Assembly (NCBI GenBank): GCA_009928665.1
Contig: SACF01000013.1
Span: forward strand, 1-64,000
Direction of reading: 5' to 3'
DNA: 64,000 nucleotides
Origin: Alphaproteobacteria bacterium
GTDB lineage: Bacteria > Bacteroidota > Bacteroidia > Bacteroidales > FEN-979
Positions 27,381-38,129 of the stretch are shown here, piece after piece. Numbering within the stretch: the stretch's first letter is position 1; every line of letters starts with the position of its first letter. A program made the position numbers and the translations under genes. The notes under the pieces were generated by a model. It was not told the DNA's origin and searched no databases. It saw only the letters and a list, made by a program, of their open reading frames with translations.

Positions 27381-29162
27381 ATGGAGCAAAAAAAAGTATT
27401 GAAGAGTGGAGAATTTCTGGTGGATGAAATTGCAGCCTCTGATGTCTTTATTCCTGAAGAATTTGATGAAGAACAAAAAATGATCGCTCAGACCTGTCAG
27501 GACTTTCTGGAAACAGAGTTGTATCCCAATCTTGACCAGATCGACACTCCCGACGTATCTTTAATGAAAACGATCCTGAAAAAAGCCGGGGATCTGGGAC
27601 TGATGGGTATTTCAATTCCTGAAGAATATGGTGGATTCGGGCAATCTTTTGTCACACAAATGTTGGCTGCCGAAACCATTGGTGCAGGTCACTCTTTCTC
27701 TGTTGCATTTATGGCCCACACGGGAATCGGTACGTTGCCCATAATGTATTACGGAAATGAGGATCAGCGGCAACGATATGTCACCCGTTTGGCCGCCGGT
27801 GAATTATTGGGAGCCTATTGCCTTACAGAACCCGGTGCCGGTAGTGATGCAAACTCCGGAAAAACCCAGGCAGTGTTATCCGAAGATGGCAAACATTATA
27901 TTCTGAATGGTCAGAAAATGTGGATCACCAACGCTGGATTTGCCGACACCCAGGTGGTTTTTGCAAAGATTGATAAAGACCGGGTATTGAGCGCTTTTAT
28001 TGTCGAACGCAGTTTCCCGGGCGTGGTAATCAATCCCGATGAACACAAAATGGGTATCAAAGGTTCATCGACAGCGCAAATATTTTATAACGACGTGAAG
28101 GTGCCGGTTGAAAATCTTATTGGAAATAGGGGCGAGGGCTTTAGGATTGCTCTGAGCATCCTTCATATGGGACGCATAAAACTGGGAGCAAATGTACTTG
28201 GCGCCTCCAAAAAAGCAATTAACGACTCGGTCAAATATGCAAACGAACGCAAACAGTTCGGGGTTTTGATCTCTTCATTCGGAGCAATTAAACATAAACT
28301 CGCTGAACAAGTAATAAAAACCTATGCTCTTGAATGTTCTATTTATAGGCTAAGTAAAGATATCGACGAACTAATAGAGAAGAATAAACAATCAGGAATG
28401 GATAAAGGCAGGGCTTCCATCGAAGCAATTAGCCATTATGCTGTCGAAGCTGCCATTCTGAAAGTTTATGGATCGGAAGTTCTTGATTTTGTCATTGATG
28501 AAGCTGTCCAAATCCATGGCGGAATGGGTTACTCCGCTGAAATGGATGTCGAAAGAGGCTATCGCGATTCACGCATCAATCGGATATTTGAAGGAACCAA
28601 CGAAATAAACAGGTTGCTTGTTGTCGACACCGCGATGAAACGTGCATTGAAAGGCGATTTTGATCTCTTTGGTAAAGCTGCCGCCTTATCCGAGGCCCTT
28701 GAAACGATTGCCATAGAAGCTGCCTCTGAGGAATCCTTTTTTACTGAAAAAGCCCGGATCATCAAAAATTTCAAGAATTTAATTCTGGTACTTATCTACG
28801 CTGCAGTTAAAAAATTCGAGAAAAAACTCGTGTCGGAACAGGAAATCCAAAATAACCTTACCGATATAATCATGGAGATATATCTGGCTGAATCAATGTC
28901 ACTAAGAATTCAAAAAGTGGAAGCATTGAAAGGAAATTCCGGTGAAGTATACCGTAATATGCTCGATGTTTTCATTTATGATGCTGCCGGGAAAATCAGG
29001 AAAGCGGGATTCGATGCCATAAATTCTATTGAACCGATAAACCTCACAGATAAGTATTATAACGCCATCAACAAACTTACAATGGTTCCCGGTATCAATG
29101 TTAAAGAGCGTCGCAGAAATATTGCTAACACTTTAATTGAACAGAATAAATACCGTTTCTAA
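27381..29162 (+). CDS. Acyl-CoA dehydrogenase
   Basis: A 593-residue FAD acyl-CoA dehydrogenase. It removes two hydrogens from an acyl-CoA and hands the electrons to ETF. AYCLTEPGAGSDAN and MWITNAGFAD lie in the middle domain, and RIFEGTNEINRLL holds the catalytic Glu region. The extra C-terminal domain of about 180 residues is like long-chain/VLCAD-type enzymes. It is the last gene of the etf block, directly followed by a strong terminator. Chain-length preference cannot be read from the sequence. Confidence 0.94.
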   Translation: MEQKKVLKSGEFLVDEIAASDVFIPEEFDEEQKMIAQTCQDFLETELYPNLDQIDTPDVSLMKTILKKAGDLGLMGISIPEEYGGFGQSFVTQMLAAETIGAGHSFSVAFMAHTGIGTLPIMYYGNEDQRQRYVTRLAAGELLGAYCLTEPGAGSDANSGKTQAVLSEDGKHYILNGQKMWITNAGFADTQVVFAKIDKDRVLSAFIVERSFPGVVINPDEHKMGIKGSSTAQIFYNDVKVPVENLIGNRGEGFRIALSILHMGRIKLGANVLGASKKAINDSVKYANERKQFGVLISSFGAIKHKLAEQVIKTYALECSIYRLSKDIDELIEKNKQSGMDKGRASIEAISHYAVEAAILKVYGSEVLDFVIDEAVQIHGGMGYSAEMDVERGYRDSRINRIFEGTNEINRLLVVDTAMKRALKGDFDLFGKAAALSEALETIAIEAASEESFFTEKARIIKNFKNLILVLIYAAVKKFEKKLVSEQEIQNNLTDIIMEIYLAESMSLRIQKVEALKGNSGEVYRNMLDVFIYDAAGKIRKAGFDAINSIEPINLTDKYYNAINKLTMVPGINVKERRRNIANTLIEQNKYRF

Positions 29163-29215
29163 AATTCATTTTAACTACTTCTCCTGATTTCCTTACAGGG
29201 CCAACAATAGTTACA

Positions 29216-29257
29216 ACCAAGGCAATAAGTTTTCACTTGTTGCCTTGGTCCTTTTTT
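29216..29257 (+). terminator. Strong terminator of the etf/acyl-CoA dehydrogenase operon
   Basis: A 15-bp stem with one G-U pair (ACCAAGGCAATAAGT with ACTTGTTGCCTTGGT), a TTTC loop, then CCTTTTTT. It lies about 55 nt after the acyl-CoA dehydrogenase stop and separates it from the convergent clpC. Confidence 0.93.
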
Positions 29258-29277
29258 AAACAGCATGGTAACCTGGG

Positions 29278-31830
29278 TTATCCGGTTGGTAAAGTATCGG
29301 TACTGTCAGATTTTTTAACGACAACCAGGATTTCTTCCTTTTCCTTTGAATAATCTACCAGGATCGTATCCTTCTCAGAAATTTTTGTCTTGATGATCTC
29401 CTCAGCAAGAGTATCCTCAACATATTTTTGAATTGCACGTTTCAAAGGTCTTGCTCCAAATTGTGCATCCCAACCTTTATCAGCAATGAAGTCTTTTGCA
29501 GTTTCCGTAATAACAATTTGATAACCAAGTCCTTTGATACGATCATACAACTGTTTCAACTCAATATCAATGATCCTGTGAATATCTTCTCTTTCCAATG
29601 AATCAAAGATCACGATATCGTCGATACGATTGAGAAACTCGGGTGCAAATGCTTTCTTCAATGCATTTTCAATAACACCCCGTGCATAATCTCCGGAGGA
29701 AGCTTGTTTTGCAGAAGTTGAAAATCCGACACCCTGTCCAAAATCTTTTAATTGTCTTGATCCGATGTTCGAAGTCATGATCACAATAGTATTTTTGAAG
29801 TCGACCCGCCGGCCAAAACTATCCGTGAGCACACCATCATCCAGAACCTGAAGCAGGAGATGAAAAACATCAGGATGTGCTTTCTCAATCTCATCCAGTA
29901 ATACAATTGCATAAGGTCTCCTCCTTATCTTTTCAGTAAGTTGCCCCCCTTCTTCATAACCTACGTACCCCGGAGGAGCTCCTATCAGACGTGAAACAGC
30001 AAATTTTTCCATGTATTCGCTCATGTCAATCCTGACAAGTGCATCCTCGGTATCAAAAAGATACTTTGAAAGAACTTTTGCCAGATGGGTCTTTCCGACT
30101 CCGGTAGGACCTAAAAAGATAAATGTTCCAATAGGTTTGTTGGGATCCTTCAATCCGGCTCTGTTGCGACGGATCGCCTTTACAACCTTCTTTATTGCTT
30201 CATTCTGTCCGATAACGGATCCCTCAAGTTCGGCCTCCATATGGATCAATCGATCACTTTCATTCTTTGCAATTCGTTGGACAGGGATACCGGTCATCAT
30301 GGCTACAACTTCTGCTACATTTTCTTCGCCAACAACCTGCCGGTTCAATTTTGCATTCTCTTCCCACTTTTTCTTCTCCCGTTCAAGGCCTTCCTGTAGT
30401 TTTCGCTCAGTATCTCTCAGGTCGGCAGCCTCTTCAAACTTCTGGCTGTTGATTGCAGCCATCTTCTTCTTTCGTGTCTCCTCAATTTGATTCTCAATGG
30501 TTACAATCTCAGAGGGCACATTTATATTTGAAATATGCACCCTCGCTCCGGCCTCATCAAGCGCATCAATGGCCTTATCAGGCAGATACCGGTCGGTGAT
30601 GTATCTGTTGGTCAGAGATACACAGGTTTTAATAGCTTCATCAGTATATTTGACAAGGTGGTGGTCCTCATATTTTTCTTTTATATTATGTAGAATCTCC
30701 ACGGTTTCTTCAGGCGTCGTCGGATCAACCAATACCTTCTGGAATCGCCGTTCAAGAGCTCCGTCCTTTTCGATGTATTGACGATATTCATCCAGCGTGG
30801 TCGCCCCGATGCACTGTATGTCACCCCGGGCAAGAGCGGGTTTAAACATGTTGGAAGCATCCAGTGATCCGGATGCATTACCTGCTCCAACGATTGTATG
30901 AATCTCATCAATGAAAACAATTATATTGGGATTTTTCTCCAACTCATTCAAAACCGCTTTCATGCGTTCTTCAAATTGACCACGGTATTTCGTACCGGCT
31001 ACCAGTGAAGCAAGGTCAAGAGAAACAAGTCGCTTGTTGAATAAAGCCCGTGATACTTTTCTCTGCACAATACGTAAGGCAAGTCCTTCGGCGATAGCAG
31101 ATTTGCCCACTCCCGGTTCACCAATCAGAATGGGATTATTCTTTTTCCTTCGGCTCAGGATCTGCGCAATCCTTTGCAACTCCGTTTCGCGGCCGACAAT
31201 GGGGTCAAGACGGCCTTCTTCGGCAGCCTTGGTTATATCTCGTCCGAAATTATCAAGGACCGGAGTTTTCGATTTTGAATCCTGGCCTTTTTTCTGATTG
31301 GCAGAAAAACCCTTTCCGCCTTCATCCGACTCCTCATCCTCTTCATCTTTCGGAAGAATGTCCTGCGGTTCAAAATTAACTTCATTGCTGCCACTGGCAA
31401 GAATTGATTTTAACTCTTCTTTTACGCTCCCATAGGTCGCACCATAGGTGGCAAGTGTCTTGGTTACCAGATTGTTCTCATCCTTTAAAATTGCCATCAA
31501 CAAATGCTCTGTTCCAATCAATTCACTATTAAACAGTTTTGCCTCAAGATAGGTGATTTTTAAGGCACGCTCAGCTTGTTTAATCAAAGGAATGTTCTCA
31601 CCGGAAATTTGAACCTCTTTGTGACTGGCAACAGCCATTTCAAGTTTTTTCCGGACAACTGACAGTTCAACCCCAAGAATCTTCATAATTCTGATTGCAA
31701 GTCCTTCACCTTCACGAATAATCCCCAGTAATAGATGCTCAAGCCCAATATAATCATTTCCCAGCCGCTGAGCCTCTTCCCGACTATAAATCAAAACATC
31801 CTTAACACGTTGTGAGAATTTTGCTTCCAT
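29278..31830 (-). CDS. clpC: Clp protease ATP-binding subunit ClpC
   Basis: A Hsp100 AAA+ unfoldase of 850 residues that feeds substrates to ClpP. Order: N-terminal Clp repeat domain (about 1-145), acidic linker, D1 with Walker [10 protein letters not shown] (about 239) and [10 protein letters not shown], a UVR motif within the middle domain (about 450-490, [10 protein letters not shown]) that marks ClpC rather than ClpA, and D2 with Walker A GPTGVGKT (about 578). D2 includes the ClpP-loop region. It is divergent from gyrA. clpS in the same window could be its adaptor. clpP is not in the window. Confidence 0.95.
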   Translation of the reverse strand: MEAKFSQRVKDVLIYSREEAQRLGNDYIGLEHLLLGIIREGEGLAIRIMKILGVELSVVRKKLEMAVASHKEVQISGENIPLIKQAERALKITYLEAKLFNSELIGTEHLLMAILKDENNLVTKTLATYGATYGSVKEELKSILASGSNEVNFEPQDILPKDEEDEESDEGGKGFSANQKKGQDSKSKTPVLDNFGRDITKAAEEGRLDPIVGRETELQRIAQILSRRKKNNPILIGEPGVGKSAIAEGLALRIVQRKVSRALFNKRLVSLDLASLVAGTKYRGQFEERMKAVLNELEKNPNIIVFIDEIHTIVGAGNASGSLDASNMFKPALARGDIQCIGATTLDEYRQYIEKDGALERRFQKVLVDPTTPEETVEILHNIKEKYEDHHLVKYTDEAIKTCVSLTNRYITDRYLPDKAIDALDEAGARVHISNINVPSEIVTIENQIEETRKKKMAAINSQKFEEAADLRDTERKLQEGLEREKKKWEENAKLNRQVVGEENVAEVVAMMTGIPVQRIAKNESDRLIHMEAELEGSVIGQNEAIKKVVKAIRRNRAGLKDPNKPIGTFIFLGPTGVGKTHLAKVLSKYLFDTEDALVRIDMSEYMEKFAVSRLIGAPPGYVGYEEGGQLTEKIRRRPYAIVLLDEIEKAHPDVFHLLLQVLDDGVLTDSFGRRVDFKNTIVIMTSNIGSRQLKDFGQGVGFSTSAKQASSGDYARGVIENALKKAFAPEFLNRIDDIVIFDSLEREDIHRIIDIELKQLYDRIKGLGYQIVITETAKDFIADKGWDAQFGARPLKRAIQKYVEDTLAEEIIKTKISEKDTILVDYSKEKEEILVVVKKSDSTDTLPTG

Positions 31831-32094
31831 AATAATTTCAATAATAAGATGGCATACGACAAAAAGTGAACCATGTTATTTCCGGTAATTCTGTCATGTT
31901 TTTCAAAAATACAATCCTTATCATCAAAATGTTGCAGAAATGCCTTTATTTATGAACACTTTCATGTTAGTAAGACCATAAAATTCTCAATAAAAAAGCA
32001 TGGTTTTCTGCCTGAAATTTCTTACTTTCGTATGCAGTATTCGGATATTATATCTATCTGATTATTAAACTCATAAATCACAGAAAAAGACAAT

Positions 32095-34605
32095 ATGGAA
32101 TCGGGTGAAAAGATCATTCAGGTAAACATCGAGAATCAGATGAAAACCGCTTACATTGATTACTCAATGTCGGTTATTGTACAGCGCGCTTTACCTGATG
32201 TCAGAGACGGACTAAAACCCGTTCATCGTCGGGTATTGTACGGTATGTATGAACTCGGCGTCTTATCAAACCGTTCCTATAAAAAATCAGCAAGAATTGT
32301 TGGTGAGGTACTGGGTAAATATCACCCCCATGGCGATACCTCGGTTTATGATGCTATGGCAAGGATGGCTCAGGACTGGAGTTTACGATATCCGTTGGTT
32401 GATGGTCAGGGTAATTTCGGCTCTATGGATGGAGATAATCCTGCAGCCATGCGGTATACAGAAGCCCGTCTACAAAAAATTGCCGAAGAAATGGTTGCCG
32501 ACATTGAAAAGGACACAGTAGAATTCCGGAATAATTTCGATGATTCACTACAGGAACCCACCGTCATGCCTTCACGGATACCAAATTTACTGGTTAATGG
32601 AGCATCTGGAATTGCAGTGGGAATGGCAACCAACATGGCTCCTCATAATCTGAGTGAGGTCTCGGATGGAATTATAGCCTATATTGATAATCGGGAAATC
32701 ACCATTCCAGAGCTCATGAAATTCATAAAGGCCCCTGATTTCCCAACCGGAGGAATTATTTACGGATATGAAGGAGTTAAAGATGCTTTTGAAACGGGGA
32801 GGGGAAGAATTATTTTAAGAGGAGAAACAAAAATTGAACAAGATGATCATGGCCGGGAAAAAATAGTTGTCACATCGGTTCCCTACCAGGTAAATAAAGC
32901 CGACATGATCAAAAAAACTGCTGATCTGATCAATGATAAAAAAATTGAAGGAATATCGGATATCCGGGATGAATCAGACCGCAATGGCGTCAGAATCGTA
33001 TACGAATTAAAACGTGAGGCAATTACCAATGTAGTTCTCAATAAATTATTTCGATTGACTCCTTTGCAGACCTCTTTCAATGTCAATAACATAGCGCTGG
33101 TTAAAGGCCGTCCAATGATGTTAAATCTAAAGGACATGATTCATCATTATGTGGAGCACCGACATGATGTGATAACACGACGGACCAGATTCGAGCTCGA
33201 GGAGGCAGAAAAAAGAGCCCATATTCTCGAAGGGCTTCTTATTGCACTGGATAATCTGGATGCTGTCATAACGCTCATCCGGGCAAGTGAAACACCCGAG
33301 GAGGCAAGGCTGGGCTTGATGAACAATTTTGCTCTCACTGAAATACAGGCTAAAGCAATACTTGATATGAGGTTGCAAAGGCTGACCGGTCTTGAACGTG
33401 AAAAGATCAAGGAAGAGTACGCTGAACTGATGAAACTGATACAACATCTCAAAGAGATTCTCTCAGATGAATCATTGCGGTTGGCTATCGTAAAAGATGA
33501 GCTTCGCGAGATCAAGGAAAAGTATGGAGATGAACCTAAAACCCAAATTGTTTACTCTGCTTCCGATTTCAGAATTGAAGATACCATTGCTGATGAAAAT
33601 GTAGTAATCACCATCTCCCACATGGGCTATATCAAGAGGACCCCCCTGACCGAATACAGGCGTCAGAACAGGGGAGGAAGAGGAACAAAAGGAAGTGAGA
33701 TAAGAGATGAAGATTTTCTTGAACATTTGTTTATCGCTACCAACCACAATTATCTGTTGCTTTTCACAGAAAAGGGAAAGTGCTTTTGGTTAAGAGTTTT
33801 TGAAATTCCGGAAGGCGGAAAGACCTCTAAAGGTCGCGCTATTCAAAACCTGGTAAATTTGGATGCAGACAATAAAGTCAGGGCAATCATTAATGTTAAA
33901 GATTTAAAAGACAATGAGTACGCATCATCTAATTTTATCATACTTGCCACTAAAAAAGGAACGATTAAAAAAACCTCACTCGAAGCGTATTCACGACCAC
34001 GTCAGAATGGTATCAATGCAATCACCATCAACGAAGGGGACCAGCTTTTAGAGGCAAGACTGACACAAGGAACCGACGAAGTTGTCCTCGCATTGAAATC
34101 AGGAAGAGCAATCAGGTTCAATGAAAAGACGGTGAGACCAATGGGTCGGAATGCGATCGGCGTGAGAGGTATCACTTTGGCCGGGCCCAATGATGAAGTG
34201 ATCGGTATGATTTGCATTCCTTTAGACCGTAAAGCTGAAGTCTTGGTTGTATCCGAAAACGGGTATGGCAAAAGGTCTGATCTTGATGATTACCGAATCA
34301 CAAACCGTGGTGGTAAGGGTGTGAAAACCCTAAACATCACAGATAAAACAGGTGCTTTAATTGCAATAAATGATGTTACTGATAATGATGATATTATGAT
34401 CATTAATAAGTCCGGGGTTATTATTCGGATGGCCGTTTCGGATTTACGGATAATCGGCAGGGCAACTCAGGGAGTCAGGTTGATTAAAATAGATGAAGGC
34501 GATGCAATAGCCGCCGTTGCAAAAGTTGATGTGGAGGTTGGCACAGAAAATGGTGAAGGGGAGGAGTCCCATGAAGAAAGTGATAACACCAACTTAGAAA
34601 ATTAA
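32095..34605 (+). CDS. gyrA: DNA gyrase subunit A
   Basis: The breakage-reunion subunit of gyrase, 836 residues. The winged-helix domain contains [19 protein letters not shown] (about residues 78-96). The active Tyr is in [10 protein letters not shown] (about 120). The C-terminal beta-pinwheel has [20 protein letters not shown], which includes a GyrA-box-like stretch with QNRGGRG, marking gyrase rather than ParC. The quinolone-determining Ser of E. coli (position 83) is Thr here, which is the natural residue in some bacteria and is not by itself evidence of resistance. It has an acidic C-terminal tail. Confidence 0.96.
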   Translation: MESGEKIIQVNIENQMKTAYIDYSMSVIVQRALPDVRDGLKPVHRRVLYGMYELGVLSNRSYKKSARIVGEVLGKYHPHGDTSVYDAMARMAQDWSLRYPLVDGQGNFGSMDGDNPAAMRYTEARLQKIAEEMVADIEKDTVEFRNNFDDSLQEPTVMPSRIPNLLVNGASGIAVGMATNMAPHNLSEVSDGIIAYIDNREITIPELMKFIKAPDFPTGGIIYGYEGVKDAFETGRGRIILRGETKIEQDDHGREKIVVTSVPYQVNKADMIKKTADLINDKKIEGISDIRDESDRNGVRIVYELKREAITNVVLNKLFRLTPLQTSFNVNNIALVKGRPMMLNLKDMIHHYVEHRHDVITRRTRFELEEAEKRAHILEGLLIALDNLDAVITLIRASETPEEARLGLMNNFALTEIQAKAILDMRLQRLTGLEREKIKEEYAELMKLIQHLKEILSDESLRLAIVKDELREIKEKYGDEPKTQIVYSASDFRIEDTIADENVVITISHMGYIKRTPLTEYRRQNRGGRGTKGSEIRDEDFLEHLFIATNHNYLLLFTEKGKCFWLRVFEIPEGGKTSKGRAIQNLVNLDADNKVRAIINVKDLKDNEYASSNFIILATKKGTIKKTSLEAYSRPRQNGINAITINEGDQLLEARLTQGTDEVVLALKSGRAIRFNEKTVRPMGRNAIGVRGITLAGPNDEVIGMICIPLDRKAEVLVVSENGYGKRSDLDDYRITNRGGKGVKTLNITDKTGALIAINDVTDNDDIMIINKSGVIIRMAVSDLRIIGRATQGVRLIKIDEGDAIAAVAKVDVEVGTENGEGEESHEESDNTNLEN

Positions 34606-34640
34606 TTTTATGATACGAATATAAAATCAGCGGGCTTGTT

Positions 34641-34648
34641 TATCTTTG
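34641..34648 (+). promoter_or_regulatory. Putative -7 element of the TPR-protein gene
   Basis: TATCTTTG matches TAnnTTTG, 49 nt before the ATG at 34698. No -33 TTTG at 19 nt. Confidence 0.5.
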
Positions 34649-34697
34649 CAGTCTGCAAATCAATTCAATGTAATCATCTATAACAACACACAAACCA

Positions 34698-35882
34698 ATG
34701 AAAAAATTTGCTTTATTTCTGTTTTTCGCGGTCTCAGTTACCCTTGTATTCGGACAGAAGAATGTTCGGCAATCGGCCTCCAACTATCTGAAAGATGGTA
34801 AATTAGATAAAGCCATGGAAGCCATAAACCAATGTATTCTGGATCCCAGCACCGCCCAGGATGCCAAAGCATGGTTCCTTCGTGGTAATATTTATCTGGA
34901 GTTATCAAACACCCAGGATGTCAAATTTAAGGCACTCGACCCGGACCCACTTACAAAAGCCCTTGAATCCTATAAAAAGGCTGTTGAATTTGATACCAAA
35001 AAAGAGTACTATGATGATATTGTTGCCAAACTGAACTGGCAGCGTAATAATTATTATAATGCTGCGGTGGATAATTACAACAAAAAAATGTTTAAGGACG
35101 CAATGATAAATTTTTCGAGAGGGGCAGAGGTTCTTGAAATGGCAAATGTTCCCGATACGGTATCATTATTGAATGCCGCCACCTGCGCTTCGCTTGCCAA
35201 TGAGAAAGAAGCAGCAAAGGATCTTTATCTTAAATTATTGAAGTTAAATTACAAGTCACCACAAGTATTTATAACCATATCAGATATTTATCGTCAGGAT
35301 AAAGATTCTGTGAACGCTTTGAAATTTATTAAAATGGGGCAGCAGCTGTACCCATCCGATTTTCGTTTGTTTTTGTCTGAGACAAATATTTACTTGACTT
35401 TTAACAGGACTGAAAAGGCTTTAGATAATCTGAAATTTGCTTTAAAACAGGATTCAACAAATTCCTCCGTTGCTTTTGCCCTTGGAACCATTTATGATAA
35501 CCTTTCTAATGATACAACGCGTACAACTGAGCAACGGGCTGCGTCGTTCGAGAATGCCGTCGACACCTATAAAAATGCAATAAGGCTAAATCCTGATTAC
35601 TTTGATGCTATTTATAACCTTGGCGCTATTTATGTCAATAAAGCTGCTGTGATTGAAGAAGAAGCCAATAAACTTCCACTTGATGCTACTGCAAAATACG
35701 AACAACTCAAATCTGAAGCGAATACGCTGCTTTCAAATGCGTTGCCTTATCTTGAAAAGGCTACCATATTACAACCTACCGATATCAACACGCTGGTAAC
35801 ATTAAAGCAAATTTATGCAAGGACAAACCAGAATGATAAAGTGAAGGCTATTCAGGAAAAAATCAATGAACTAAAAAAATAG
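34698..35882 (+). CDS. Exported tetratricopeptide repeat protein
   Basis: A 394-residue protein with a signal peptide (about residues 1-19, ending near VFGQK) and TPR units throughout: SNYLKDGKLDKAMEAINQCI, YNAAVDNYNKKMFKDAMINF, NIYLTFNRTEKALDNLKFAL and AIRLNPDYFDAIYNLGAIY. This type usually serves as a scaffold for protein interactions in the periplasm. It is a single-gene unit between gyrA and a terminator. Partner unknown. Confidence 0.88.
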   Translation: MKKFALFLFFAVSVTLVFGQKNVRQSASNYLKDGKLDKAMEAINQCILDPSTAQDAKAWFLRGNIYLELSNTQDVKFKALDPDPLTKALESYKKAVEFDTKKEYYDDIVAKLNWQRNNYYNAAVDNYNKKMFKDAMINFSRGAEVLEMANVPDTVSLLNAATCASLANEKEAAKDLYLKLLKLNYKSPQVFITISDIYRQDKDSVNALKFIKMGQQLYPSDFRLFLSETNIYLTFNRTEKALDNLKFALKQDSTNSSVAFALGTIYDNLSNDTTRTTEQRAASFENAVDTYKNAIRLNPDYFDAIYNLGAIYVNKAAVIEEEANKLPLDATAKYEQLKSEANTLLSNALPYLEKATILQPTDINTLVTLKQIYARTNQNDKVKAIQEKINELKK

Positions 35883-35920
35883 TAAAACGTTTTCATTCCC
35901 ATCGGTAGGAGGTCGAAATC

Positions 35921-35951
35921 AAAGCCAGGTATTTTTTCCTGGCTTTTTTAT
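35921..35951 (+). terminator. Terminator of the TPR-protein gene
   Basis: AAAGCCAGG and CCTGGCTTT form a perfect 9-bp stem with an 8-nt loop, followed by a T run. It is about 40 nt after the stop codon. Confidence 0.9.
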
Positions 35952-36036
35952 GATTTTCTTATTTAACATAATATTAATTATAGGAAACAACATCAGCATT
36001 TATCCGAGAAAAAGAAAATGAAGTTATACATTAAAA

Positions 36037-37038
36037 TCATTTTAAGGGGAATAAAATAGTTGTTTGCCATTTCATGGTATCCTTTTCTTGATGCGGATCT
36101 GTAACATAGATTTCCCAGGGAGTTTCAACAGGAATCCTGCCTATTTCTTTTATGTATTGGTCGAGAATGTTATACACGATTCCGGTCTTATCGTAGGAGC
36201 CAAAATATTGAGCAGCGACGACATCCTGCTCTGGGATATTCAGAACCTTAACCCTTCCTGATCCTTTGGATGCATTCTCAACCGGAACCCCAATGTTCAT
36301 GGTGGATTGTTGGCTGACAGAATCCCATTTCAAAAAAATTGCCAATGGTGCCCCGGAAACTTGAATCTGGTGTGTGTTGATATATAAATATATTTCATTA
36401 TATGCTTTTGACATGATTTCAGGATATGTGTCAGGTCCGGCGGAATCTGTCACCACCAAAATAACCTGGGGTGTCAACCGAAATTCTTCAATTTTTGGCC
36501 ATTTCGAACGTGCTTCTGCAACATATTTGAGTTTGAGAAGCCCTTTTTCAAAATCCAGTCCCATCATTCTATCCATTAATAGTCCCATGTATCTTGAGAC
36601 TGGATTATATCCAAGGTCTCCCTGGTCAGTCCACACCACTTTACAACTGTCGCCGGTACGTTCGATTGATATCCTGCCTTTCGATTTATGAGCGCCATTA
36701 TTAAAAGCTAAATCGTATTCTACCAATTCATTTTCTGTAGTTTCTGTTAAGATCATCTCACCTTGTCCAAACTTTTTTCCACTCCATCTCCATGATGAAC
36801 CGACCAGCCCTCCGGTACCTTTCAATACAAAAACAGCAGTTGAATCAGCCTGTTTGGTCCATGGTACCCACAAGTACCAACGGTAGAAATTGCTGGTCAG
36901 TTGATATAAAATTGCTGGGGTTGAATTCACATACCGAACCCGTTCAACTTTATAACTCTTTGGTAATAAATATGATATTATTACCAAAACAGCAAGGATT
37001 CCAAGAATCCAGTATAAAATTTTCAACATTGTTTTCAT
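36037..37038 (-). CDS. SRPBCC / GyrI-like domain protein with one membrane helix
   Basis: A 333-residue protein when started at MKTMLKILYWILG, which places the hydrophobic segment (about residues 4-24) at the N-terminus. The next part (KVERVRYVNSTPAILYQL to about residue 155) is like a polyketide-cyclase/SRPBCC ligand pocket. The C-terminal part (about 175-330, ending WQTTILFPLK) is like the GyrI/AraC effector-binding domain, which holds small hydrophobic or cationic molecules. No DNA-binding domain is present. Function is not known; a membrane-tethered ligand sensor or scavenger is possible. Confidence 0.75.
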   Translation of the reverse strand: MKTMLKILYWILGILAVLVIISYLLPKSYKVERVRYVNSTPAILYQLTSNFYRWYLWVPWTKQADSTAVFVLKGTGGLVGSSWRWSGKKFGQGEMILTETTENELVEYDLAFNNGAHKSKGRISIERTGDSCKVVWTDQGDLGYNPVSRYMGLLMDRMMGLDFEKGLLKLKYVAEARSKWPKIEEFRLTPQVILVVTDSAGPDTYPEIMSKAYNEIYLYINTHQIQVSGAPLAIFLKWDSVSQQSTMNIGVPVENASKGSGRVKVLNIPEQDVVAAQYFGSYDKTGIVYNILDQYIKEIGRIPVETPWEIYVTDPHQEKDTMKWQTTILFPLK

Positions 37039-37108
37039 ATGGCAAATTTTTATTTGTGTAAAATTAATCCGTATTATGATGAAATGCAAAACAATCGGGA
37101 AATAATAC

Positions 37109-37116
37109 TATTTTTG
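37109..37116 (+). promoter_or_regulatory. Putative -7 element of the NAD-epimerase gene
   Basis: TATTTTTG matches TAnnTTTG and lies 21 nt before the ATG at 37138. No clear -33 element. Confidence 0.5.
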
Positions 37117-37137
37117 CCTTTACTCTAAAACACTCTG

Positions 37138-38118
37138 ATGAAAATTGCTGTAACAGGCGCCAATGGTCACGTTGGAGTCAATCTTTGCAAAAGATTATTG
37201 GAATCAGGACACGAAGTGAATGCCCTGATCCATCAAAATGCTGAAAATCTTAAAGATCTTCCGATCCGTCTCTTTCAGGGTGATCTGCTAAAAAAAGAAA
37301 CTTTGCTCTCCTTTGCAGATGGCTGTGAGGTCATGTTTCATCTTGCTGCAAGGATTTCCATTACGGGCGACCAAAACAGTTTAGTTACCGAAACCAATGC
37401 CACCGGAACAAAGAATATCATTGAAACAGTAAAATACTGTAAAATTAAGCGATTGGTACATTTCAGTTCCATTCATGCTTTTTCACAGTCACCTTCAGAT
37501 GAGGTGCTGGATGAGACCCGTCCATTAGTTTCTCATAGAGGCTTCTCCTATGATTGTTCTAAAGCAGATGGTGAAAAATCAGTTTTGGAAGCTGTGAAAA
37601 CCGGAATTGATGCTGTTGTTGTCAGCCCTACAGCCATCATAGGACCTGAAGATCCCGAACCTTCGCTTGTAGGAAAAGCGGTGATAGACATTTATAATCA
37701 TAAAATTCCTTCCTTAATACCTGGCGGTTATGACTGGGTTGATGTCAGAGATGTTGTTACCGGTGCAATATCTGCAATGGAAAATGGCAAAAAAGGTGAA
37801 AAGTATTTATTGTCAGGACATTATCACAGCTTAAAGGAATTTTCAGCGAGTATTTCGCAGGCAACCGGGCGGAAGACTGTTCAGACTGTAGTCCCTGTAT
37901 GGCTTGCAAGAGTAGGATTGCCATTTACTACACTTTATTCCAGGGTTCTTGGAACTATTCCCTTATACACACATGAGTCATTAACGATTATTACGGAAGG
38001 AAGCCGATTGATCAGTCATGCAAAAGCCAAGAAAGAACTAAATTACCATCCCCGTCCGTTAACGGACACAATTGCTGATCTTTTTGATTGGTTCAAGCAG
38101 CAAAAACGAATCATTTAA
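37138..38118 (+). CDS. NAD(P)-dependent epimerase/dehydratase family protein
   Basis: A 326-residue extended short-chain dehydrogenase. The Rossmann motif is TGANGHVGVNL at the N-terminus, and the catalytic Ser-Tyr-Lys set is HFSSIHAF with YDCSK (about residues 142-146 for the latter). It resembles dihydroflavonol-reductase and 3-beta-hydroxysteroid dehydrogenase-like members. The next gene, 11 nt away, is a steroid-5-alpha-reductase-like membrane protein, so the pair may act on one lipid-like substrate. The substrate is not known. Confidence 0.88.
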   Translation: MKIAVTGANGHVGVNLCKRLLESGHEVNALIHQNAENLKDLPIRLFQGDLLKKETLLSFADGCEVMFHLAARISITGDQNSLVTETNATGTKNIIETVKYCKIKRLVHFSSIHAFSQSPSDEVLDETRPLVSHRGFSYDCSKADGEKSVLEAVKTGIDAVVVSPTAIIGPEDPEPSLVGKAVIDIYNHKIPSLIPGGYDWVDVRDVVTGAISAMENGKKGEKYLLSGHYHSLKEFSASISQATGRKTVQTVVPVWLARVGLPFTTLYSRVLGTIPLYTHESLTIITEGSRLISHAKAKKELNYHPRPLTDTIADLFDWFKQQKRII

Positions 38119-38129
38119 ATACATACTGA

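Noticed and set aside
32330..32360. GyrA Thr at the quinolone position as a resistance mutation
   Set aside because: Thr occurs naturally at this position in other bacteria, so resistance cannot be inferred without phenotype or relatives for comparison.
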